Assembly (NCBI GenBank): GCA_947461915.1
Contig: CANHNG010000166.1
Location: forward strand, 1-5,117
Source of the DNA: Flavobacteriaceae bacterium
GTDB lineage: Bacteria > Bacteroidota > Bacteroidia > Flavobacteriales > Flavobacteriaceae
DNA length: 5,117 nucleotides
Direction of reading: 5' to 3'
The notes under the pieces were generated by a model that was not told the DNA's origin, ran no database searches, and saw only the letters and a program-made list of their open reading frames with translations. Shown piece by piece: positions 1 to 5,117 of this stretch (its first letter is position 1; the number at the start of each line of letters is the position of its first letter). Position numbers and translations under genes: made by a program.

Positions 1-2502
1 ATATTCGCCAGCAGTAGGTCTGAATGGATTGTCAAAACGGGAAAAATCGCAAGTTATAGTTATGAATAAGGGATATTTATATTGATTACTTAAGTTTTGT
101 CCATCGGATTTTTCCCAAATTCGTTCTGCAGACAAACCATCCTCTCCACCATGACCTAAGTAGTTAAAGACTAAAGCCCCCTTTTCGAAGGCATTAAAAA
201 AATCTGTGCGCGCCTTAGGGTATCTTGATCCTCCAGCAGAGGCTTCTTGCGCATAGGAATCTAGTAGTATTTTAGTCACGTTAATAAATGGTTTTTGATC
301 AGTAACAACATCCGCCAAATTATTTTGCCTATATTGTAAGGATGAATCCCCATCTTTATCTGAATCATCTGCAATCACAACAACATTATTTCTCCAGCCT
401 CCATATGATTTTATATCGTGGTATTCAATTACTTTATTGATCATTTGATCAGCTTGAACAGCATCATTTACTAGCATTCTGCCTATTGCAATATCTATTC
501 CTCCAAAAGAATATCCTATATTTCCTTCGCCAGAATCCATTAATCCATAAAAATCATCAGAGGCATAGGAGGATTCCCCCGTTGTATTACTGCTCAATGC
601 ATGATAAATAGGAACTATATTAGTATTGTTTCGGATTCTATTTTTATAATCGTAGGAGGAATCACCAAAAAGATTGATATACTTTATTTTTTTGGCGGTA
701 TCTAATGGGTTGTCATAGATGTATTTAATACAATTTCTAATAGCGGCAATGTCTTGTTTTCCAGACGAAAATTCTTGATAAATGGATTCCAGTGTAATTA
801 CTTTGACATTTAATTTATTATTAGGATTGTTACGATGAAAATTAGCTAATTTCTCCGCTTCCGCTGACAAAAAACTAGGGGCAATAATGACATAATCAAT
901 GGTGTTATTAAAAAAAGCCCCTTTTAAATTTTGATTCGCAATTTTCGTTTTGTTGGTTTTTAAAGGAGTCATATAATCCAAAGCATCAATGGCTACATAT
1001 TTTCTAAGTTCACCCAGAGTTGCCTTAAAGGAAAACGAAGACTGATTTGGGTTTTCGGCTTTGGTTACATTGTATATATCCGTAACGTCCCATACTTGTG
1101 AAATCCCGCTTGCGTTAGAAATGGTATAACTTCCAATTCCACTGCTTGAAGCGGCCAAATCGTATTGAAATCGAAATTGTTTTCCGTATCCTTGGAGTTT
1201 TCTTTTGGCGAAAAGCCGAATATTATCGAGATAGCCTTTCGAACCGGGAACGCCATTGATGTAACAGGCTAGTATTATTTTTATGTTTTCTTTGGCAGGA
1301 AAAGTAATGTTGTTTGGCAATGAACCTAAATTGAAACCTGTTCCTGAATTTGGTGCAAGCGCAGAAAAAGAGATGGTTCCTAGGTCTTGACTGTTAGCCG
1401 CCACCTTGAATTTAGTGTTAGTAAAAGCAGCCGACGCGGCTTTGACCATTAATTTTACAGGAGATGTTGTGTCAATATTTGGAAAATTAAAAGAAAATTC
1501 TTGTTCTTGATTGATGTCAAATGATTCTCCAAACCATTGTCTGCCTAGGTTTAAAATGTTTATAAGGTCTAATTCGTGGTATTGATAGTCGTCAAAAGAA
1601 GTTATATTTTGATAAGTGGTTCCTGTAGGCTTGTCCATATCCCTAATTCTCTTTCCATCGTCTCCTTGAACCGTAACGTAATAATAGGATTTGGTGTCGT
1701 ATAGATTTGTATTGGTTTGGCTCTCTTCATTATACGTGTCTACTCCTTCGGCGTAAAATAGGATGTAATCATCGTTATTAAAAACGCCATCACTCTCACC
1801 AATAACTTGAATCGCATTTTCGGTTAAATCAGAAGGGTAACTTATGCTGTTCGATAGCGGTAGCATTCTGCCCCCATTCCCGTAAATTTTAAGTTTTTTG
1901 GGATTGATTATGCTTGTATTGAGTCCCAATTGCTGTAAAAAACTCTTGGAAATTTTATATACACCTGATTTTTCGACATAAAATTGATACCAATCGCCTG
2001 TTGCCAAAACCGAATTGGCAACTACTGTGACACTTTTACTGGTGGCTTGTGAAATTCTAGAGGCATTGCCATTAACCGAATAGGAAAAGGACTTGATTCG
2101 TTTATAACCCAGTTCATCTCTGACTATTGGAGACAAGACAAGAAATAGCTGTTTAACATCTCGTGAAATAGTAGTTTTTAGGGTGGCGGAAGGTGTTTTT
2201 GGGATGTTTTCAAGAGCTAAATCTCCCAGTTGCGAGACCGAAACAGATTCATAGACCACGTTTGTGAGTTGAACCGAATTCCCCACAAAAGAGCCTGACT
2301 CGGTTAGATTTAGAATGTAAAAAATCGACTTTTCGAATGAGTCGTAGCTATAACTTTTTCCTGCAAAAAGAGGTACGTTGATTTTATAATCACCAAAGTA
2401 CATTTCTTTCTTTTCTAGCCATTCAATGATTATATCACCTTTAGCTTGTGCTAAAGAAATAAAGGGAATAAGAGTTAAATAAACTATAAAGGCTTTTTTC
2501 AT
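1..2502 (-). CDS. porU: T9SS C25-family signal peptidase PorU (partial, C-terminus missing)
   Basis: Type IX secretion sortase: a cell-surface cysteine protease that cuts the C-terminal targeting domain off exported proteins (known for the family). The frame reads from ATG at 2502-2500 to the left edge without a stop, giving 834 residues; family members are roughly 1,150-1,300, so the end lies outside. Residues 1-20 (MKKAFIVYLTLIPFISLAQA) look like a Sec signal peptide. Residues about 21-530 form a beta-rich N-terminal region, including GRQWFGE at 320-326 and GYLDNIRLFAKR near 420-430. The Peptidase_C25 domain begins near IDYVIIAPSFLS (535) and includes SYASDDFYG, an acidic ADDSDKDGD (711-719), NYLGHGGEDG with presumed catalytic His784, and TITCDFSRFDNP with presumed nucleophile Cys818. 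The 34-residue His-Cys spacing is close to the 33 I recall for gingipain RgpB. The A-rich stretch just before the ATG suits a Bacteroidota start. It is divergent from gldJ. A gingipain-like secreted protease is the alternative, but the gldJ neighbour favours PorU. Confidence 0.95.
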   Translation of the reverse strand, partial: MKKAFIVYLTLIPFISLAQAKGDIIIEWLEKKEMYFGDYKINVPLFAGKSYSYDSFEKSIFYILNLTESGSFVGNSVQLTNVVYESVSVSQLGDLALENIPKTPSATLKTTISRDVKQLFLVLSPIVRDELGYKRIKSFSYSVNGNASRISQATSKSVTVVANSVLATGDWYQFYVEKSGVYKISKSFLQQLGLNTSIINPKKLKIYGNGGRMLPLSNSISYPSDLTENAIQVIGESDGVFNNDDYILFYAEGVDTYNEESQTNTNLYDTKSYYYVTVQGDDGKRIRDMDKPTGTTYQNITSFDDYQYHELDLINILNLGRQWFGESFDINQEQEFSFNFPNIDTTSPVKLMVKAASAAFTNTKFKVAANSQDLGTISFSALAPNSGTGFNLGSLPNNITFPAKENIKIILACYINGVPGSKGYLDNIRLFAKRKLQGYGKQFRFQYDLAASSSGIGSYTISNASGISQVWDVTDIYNVTKAENPNQSSFSFKATLGELRKYVAIDALDYMTPLKTNKTKIANQNLKGAFFNNTIDYVIIAPSFLSAEAEKLANFHRNNPNNKLNVKVITLESIYQEFSSGKQDIAAIRNCIKYIYDNPLDTAKKIKYINLFGDSSYDYKNRIRNNTNIVPIYHALSSNTTGESSYASDDFYGLMDSGEGNIGYSFGGIDIAIGRMLVNDAVQADQMINKVIEYHDIKSYGGWRNNVVVIADDSDKDGDSSLQYRQNNLADVVTDQKPFINVTKILLDSYAQEASAGGSRYPKARTDFFNAFEKGALVFNYLGHGGEDGLSAERIWEKSDGQNLSNQYKYPLFITITCDFSRFDNPFRPTAGEY
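2443..2502 (-). other. Sec signal peptide of PorU
   Basis: The first 20 codons encode a short positive N-terminus (MKK), a hydrophobic core (AFIVYLTLIPFISL) and a small-residue end (AQA) consistent with signal peptidase I cleavage after residue 20, just before KGDIIIEW. This supports both the start at 2502 and export of the protein to the periplasm and outer membrane. The exact cleavage site is inferred by eye. Confidence 0.8.
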
Positions 2503-2546
2503 TGTTTTCTAAAACGCGATTAGCCGCATATTATTACAAGGAGTAA

Positions 2547-2568
2547 AATTATGTCTTTTAGCATAATT
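2547..2568. repeat. Short inverted repeat between the divergent genes
   Basis: AATTATG (2547-2553) and CATAATT (2562-2568) are perfect reverse complements separated by 8 bases. The repeat lies 17 bp upstream of the candidate gldJ -7 element and 45 bp upstream of the porU start, where an operator for either gene could sit. The arms are AT-rich and short, so chance occurrence in this DNA is quite possible. It has no run of T beside it and so is not terminator-like. Confidence 0.35.
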
Positions 2569-2585
2569 ATAAATAATAAATAGTA

Positions 2586-2593
2586 TAAATTTG
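2586..2593 (+). promoter_or_regulatory. Candidate -7 promoter element for gldJ
   Basis: TAAATTTG matches exactly the TAnnTTTG -7 consensus of the Bacteroidota primary sigma factor. It would start transcription near 2600 and give a leader of about 115 nt before the gldJ ATG. No clear TTG -33 box lies 17-23 bp upstream (the region is TTTTAGCATAATTATAAATA), which lowers confidence. A 7-of-8 match at 2693-2700 (TAAATTTT), with TTG at 2668-2670 spaced 22 bp before it, is the alternative and would give a leader of about 10 nt. Confidence 0.5.
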
Positions 2594-2715
2594 CGTTTTT
2601 AAAGTGTATTTTAATATAAATAATATGCAGTTCTTTTATTTATTCAAAATATGATGTTACAGTTTAATTGTTAATTATTATATTGCACCACCTAAATTTT
2701 TATATAACAAAGAGT

Positions 2716-2787
2716 ATGAGAGTAAACAAAATTATGACTTTACGATTGATTTTAATATTGATGTTGATTATAGGGTTTGCTAGTTGT
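2716..2787 (+). other. Lipoprotein signal peptide and lipobox of GldJ
   Basis: Codons 1-24 encode a basic start (MRVNK), a hydrophobic core rich in Leu and Ile, and the lipobox FASC ending at Cys24, the predicted site of lipid attachment after signal peptidase II cleavage. The Ser/Lys-rich stretch right after the cysteine is a flexible tether. A second in-frame ATG at 2734 (residue 7) would still keep the signal, but would lose the positive residues at 2 and 5. Confidence 0.85.
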
Positions 2788-4464
2788 AGTAAAAAATCAA
2801 GTTCTAAAAACGCTTCAAAGGCAACAGGCTGGAACGTAGATGGTAAAAAAGCTGCTGGTAGGGCGAAACAAGAAGCAGGGCCTGGTTTGGTTTTTGTTGA
2901 GGGCGGTACTTTTACTATGGGTAAAGTCGAAGATGACGTTATGCATGATTGGAACAATACTCCTACCCAACAACATATACAATCTTTTTATATGGATGAA
3001 ACGGAGGTGACTAACGTTATGTATTTAGAATATTTAGATTGGATAAAAAAAGTATTTCCTCAAACAGAAGAAAGGTATAAGAATATATATGAAGGGGTAT
3101 GCCCTGATACCTTAGTTTGGAGAAATAGATTGGGCTACAACGAAACGATGACCAATAATTATTTAAGGCATCCCGCTTACGCCAATTATCCTGTAGTAGG
3201 TGTCAACTGGGTTCAGGCTACTGAATTTAGTAAATGGAGAACAGAGCGTGTAAATGAGGCCTTATTGGAAAAAAATGGGCACATTAAGAAAAACGCAAAG
3301 ACTCAAGATGTTAACGCTGAAACTCTTTTTAGTACCGAAACTTATTTAGCGGCTCCAACCTTGGCATACGGTGGGAATTCGGATATTGTTTATGCAGGAA
3401 GAAAAGGTGCAAGAAATCCGAAAGGAACAAAAACTGCCAGCACAGGAAACACAACTGGTGCAGTTAATAATGCAGCTCCATCAACAGCTCCGACAAAAAA
3501 CACAAAGGCTAATCCTTTGGCGAAAGCGCCTTTATATGCCCAACGTTCATCAGGAATTCTTTTGCCAGAATATAGACTTCCAACAGAGGCTGAGTGGGAA
3601 TATGCAGCCGCAGCGGATGCAGGTCAAAGAGAATATAATATATATAAAGGTCAAAAAAAATATCCTTGGTCAGGCAGCTATACTCGTTCAGGTATAAGGC
3701 AAAATAAAGGAGATCAATTAGCTAATTTTAAACAAGGAAATGGTGATTATGGAGGAATTGCAGGTTGGTCTGATGATGGGGCAGATATTACTAATTCCGT
3801 GAAAAGCTATCCGGCAAATGATTTTGGATTGTATGATATGGCTGGTAACGTAGCTGAATGGGTTGCGGATGTGTATAGACCAATTATCGATAATGAGGCC
3901 AATGATTTTAATTATTTTAGAGGAAATCAATATACCAAAAATAAAATTGGAAAAGACGGTAAAATTGTAATTGTAACTAAAGATAGTATTCAGTATACAA
4001 CTTTAAGTAATGGTAAAAAAGTTGCAACTAGCTTCCCAGGTCAAATTGAACAGGTGCCAATTGATGAAAATGAAACCTATTTAAGACAAAATTTTGACAA
4101 GAGCGACAATGTTAATTACAGGGATGGTGACAAACTCTCGTCTCGATTTTTTAATGTGACGGAATCAGAATCTGAAACAAAAAAAGGAAAAGACGAAATG
4201 TATAACTCGCCAAAACACTATGTAAGCACAGACAGTTTAGGGAAAATGGTACGTACATTTGACAAATCCAATAAAAGAACCACTTTAATAAATGATAATG
4301 TAAGAGTTTACAAAGGGGGGTCTTGGAAAGATAGAGCCTATTGGTTAGATCCAGCACAAAGAAGGTATTTGCCCCAAGATATGGCTACTGACTATATTGG
4401 GTTTAGATGCGCAATGTCTAGAGTTGGACCAAAATCTGATAAAAGAAAAACGGCAAAAAATTAA
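2716..4464 (+). CDS. gldJ: Gliding motility / T9SS lipoprotein GldJ
   Basis: Outer-membrane lipoprotein required for gliding and, in F. johnsoniae, for type IX secretion through stabilising GldK (family knowledge). The product has 582 residues; I recall about 560 for F. johnsoniae GldJ. The ATG at 2716 was chosen because it gives a lipoprotein signal directly: MRVNK, a hydrophobic stretch, then GFASC with lipidated Cys24 followed by SKKSSSK. An in-frame TTG at 2668 would bury this signal. The body is an FGE-sulfatase fold: FVEGGTFTMG (60-69), MDETEVTN, YPVVGVNWVQA, RLPTEAEWEYAA (287-298), GLYDMAGNVAEWV (371-383), YKGGSWKD (532-539), YIGFRCAMS (560-568). Two inserts split the fold, at about 229-272 and 386-528. 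The only cysteines are 24, 129 and 565, so the redox cysteine pair of true FGE is absent and the role is probably structural. A basic tail ends the protein. The paralogue GldK is the main alternative; the porU/murF neighbourhood favours GldJ. Confidence 0.95.
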   Translation: MRVNKIMTLRLILILMLIIGFASCSKKSSSKNASKATGWNVDGKKAAGRAKQEAGPGLVFVEGGTFTMGKVEDDVMHDWNNTPTQQHIQSFYMDETEVTNVMYLEYLDWIKKVFPQTEERYKNIYEGVCPDTLVWRNRLGYNETMTNNYLRHPAYANYPVVGVNWVQATEFSKWRTERVNEALLEKNGHIKKNAKTQDVNAETLFSTETYLAAPTLAYGGNSDIVYAGRKGARNPKGTKTASTGNTTGAVNNAAPSTAPTKNTKANPLAKAPLYAQRSSGILLPEYRLPTEAEWEYAAAADAGQREYNIYKGQKKYPWSGSYTRSGIRQNKGDQLANFKQGNGDYGGIAGWSDDGADITNSVKSYPANDFGLYDMAGNVAEWVADVYRPIIDNEANDFNYFRGNQYTKNKIGKDGKIVIVTKDSIQYTTLSNGKKVATSFPGQIEQVPIDENETYLRQNFDKSDNVNYRDGDKLSSRFFNVTESESETKKGKDEMYNSPKHYVSTDSLGKMVRTFDKSNKRTTLINDNVRVYKGGSWKDRAYWLDPAQRRYLPQDMATDYIGFRCAMSRVGPKSDKRKTAKN

Positions 4465-4477
4465 TTTTATACCTAAT

Positions 4478-4510
4478 AATAACAAAAGCCCTTTTAGGGC
4501 TTTTGTTATT
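4478..4510. terminator. Hairpin terminator after gldJ
   Basis: Perfect 15-bp stem: 4478-4492 pairs with 4496-4510 around a TTT loop. The core is AAAAGCCC/GGGCTTTT, the usual shape of intrinsic terminators in Flavobacteria. It starts 14 bp after the gldJ stop codon. The A tract on one arm and T tract on the other make it potentially bidirectional, although the T run after the GC core (four T, then GTTATTT) is short. It ends 14 bp before the murF ATG, so any murF transcript from upstream must pass through it. Confidence 0.8.
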
Positions 4511-4524
4511 TAAATCATTTTCGC

Positions 4525-5117
4525 ATGGATATCACTCGCATTCATAATTTATTTTTAAAATGTAATTCTGTTTCTATTGACACTCGAAAGATAGAGCCAA
4601 ATTCACTATTTATTGCCCTAAAGGGAGAGCATTATAATGCCAATACCTTTGTAAACGAAGCGCTGGAAAAAGGTGCTTCTTATGTCCTAATAGATGACGG
4701 AGCTTATTTTATTGACCAAAGAACAATATTGGTCGAGAACAGTTTGATTGCGTTACAGGAATTGGCAAAATTTCACCGCCACTATTTAAAATTACCCATA
4801 ATTGCCCTTACTGGAAGTAACGGAAAAACTACCACAAAAGAGCTGATTCACGTGGTTCTTTCAAAAAAATACAAAACAAAAGCAACGGTTGGAAACTTAA
4901 ACAATCATATAGGAGTGCCATTGACATTATTGTCTTTCAATACCGAAACGGAGATTGGCATTGTTGAAATGGGAGCCAATCACAAAAAAGAGATTCAATT
5001 TTTGTGTAGCTTGGCTACGCCGGATTATGGATACATCACTAATTTTGGGAAGGCACATTTAGAGGGTTTTGGAGGTGTGGAAGGAGTAATTGAAGGGAAA
5101 AGTGAGATGTATCAGCA
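4525..5117 (+). CDS. murF: UDP-N-acetylmuramoyl-tripeptide--D-alanyl-D-alanine ligase MurF (partial, C-terminus missing)
   Basis: Cytoplasmic ATP-dependent ligase that adds D-Ala-D-Ala to the UDP-MurNAc-tripeptide, the last soluble step of peptidoglycan precursor synthesis. The window holds 197 codons plus 2 bases; the family is about 420-460 residues, so over half is outside. The N-terminal substrate-binding domain (1-90) carries the MurF-type VSIDTRKIEPNSLFIALKGE (16-35), where Ser17, Asp19, Thr20 and Arg21 form the typical S-D-[ST]-R motif. The central ATPase domain has the P-loop TGSNGKTTTKE (96-106, Lys101), NLNNHIGVPLTLL (124-136), EMGAN (148-152) and TNFGKAHLEGFG (172-183). The start at 4525 is the first ATG in frame downstream of the hairpin and places the motif as expected; no Shine-Dalgarno is seen, as usual in this phylum. 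It is 60 bp after gldJ on the same strand, with the terminator between them, and no TAnnTTTG element is visible in that gap. MurE is excluded as second choice by the NNHIGVP and EMGAN forms. Confidence 0.96.
   Translation, partial: MDITRIHNLFLKCNSVSIDTRKIEPNSLFIALKGEHYNANTFVNEALEKGASYVLIDDGAYFIDQRTILVENSLIALQELAKFHRHYLKLPIIALTGSNGKTTTKELIHVVLSKKYKTKATVGNLNNHIGVPLTLLSFNTETEIGIVEMGANHKKEIQFLCSLATPDYGYITNFGKAHLEGFGGVEGVIEGKSEMYQ

Larger units (their letters stand above)
2503..2715. promoter_or_regulatory. Divergent porU-gldJ intergenic region
   Basis: This 213-bp, strongly AT-rich gap separates the 5' ends of two divergently transcribed genes, so it should contain both promoters. On the plus strand there is one exact TAnnTTTG element (2586-2593) and a weaker one, TAAATTTT (2693-2700). 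A 7-bp inverted repeat sits at 2547-2568. On the minus strand I found no exact TAnnTTTG; the nearest is a one-base-shorter TATTTTG at 2651-2645, about 140 bp before the porU start. I see no riboswitch-like structure and no convincing small ORF here. Confidence 0.7.

Noticed and set aside
1065..1256. 63-codon minus-strand open frame
   Set aside because: It lies inside porU in another frame; the porU frame is continuous and clearly conserved through this stretch (VWDVTD, GYLDNIRLFAKR).
2668..2715. In-frame TTG start extending gldJ by 16 codons
   Set aside because: It would place a 16-residue hydrophobic and aromatic leader ahead of a complete lipoprotein signal. The ATG at 2716 gives lipidated Cys24 at the normal distance.
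2503..2715. Possible small RNA or riboswitch in the long AT-rich leader
   Set aside because: No GC-containing stem, terminator or known aptamer pattern is visible; the inverted repeat is too short and AT-rich to support an RNA gene.
2700..2957. 85-codon minus-strand open frame over the gldJ start
   Set aside because: It is antisense to the well-supported lipoprotein signal and FGE start of gldJ, and its product shows no recognisable motif.
3371..3697. 108-codon plus-strand frame within gldJ
   Set aside because: It is a Gln/Lys-rich shadow created by the low-complexity A-rich linker of gldJ; the gldJ frame carries conserved motifs on both sides.
3718..4357. Two short minus-strand open frames (3718-3930 and 4151-4357)
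   Set aside because: Both are antisense to gldJ coding sequence, with no signal peptide or family motif that would argue for real genes.
1..5117. Undescribed defence, mobile or biosynthetic system
   Set aside because: All coding space is taken by three recognisable core genes, with no direct repeats, transposase, integrase or composition break visible by eye.

Overview
The window is a piece of chromosome from a low-GC gliding member of the Bacteroidota, most likely a Flavobacterium or a close relative in the Flavobacteriaceae. The evidence is the gene content (a PorU-type secretion sortase beside the gliding lipoprotein GldJ), the AT-rich intergenic DNA, a perfect TAnnTTTG promoter element of the type used by this phylum, and the lack of Shine-Dalgarno sequences before the starts.

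Layout: positions 1-2502 on the minus strand hold the first 834 codons of porU, the C25 (gingipain-like) signal peptidase of the type IX secretion system (T9SS); its 3' end lies beyond the left edge. A 213-bp AT-rich divergent intergenic region (2503-2715) carries a candidate gldJ promoter and a small inverted repeat. Complete gldJ (2716-4464, plus strand, 582 codons) encodes an outer-membrane lipoprotein with a formylglycine-generating-enzyme (FGE/SUMF1) fold. A strong 15-bp hairpin (4478-4510) follows it. The first 197 codons of murF (4525-5117, plus strand) run off the right edge.

How the genes work together: in Bacteroidota, GldJ belongs to the gliding and T9SS apparatus together with GldK, and PorU removes the C-terminal targeting domain of proteins exported by that system. 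The divergent pair therefore covers two steps of one secretion and motility pathway. MurF makes the last cytoplasmic peptidoglycan precursor and is a housekeeping neighbour. From memory this porU / gldJ / murF neighbourhood is the same as in Flavobacterium johnsoniae, so it looks like core and not accessory DNA.

I saw no mobile element, CRISPR array, tRNA, rRNA or sign of horizontal transfer, and no evidence of an undescribed system. The points most worth a second look are the inserts and missing catalytic cysteines in GldJ, the operator-like repeat between the divergent genes, and the hairpin placed immediately before the murF start.
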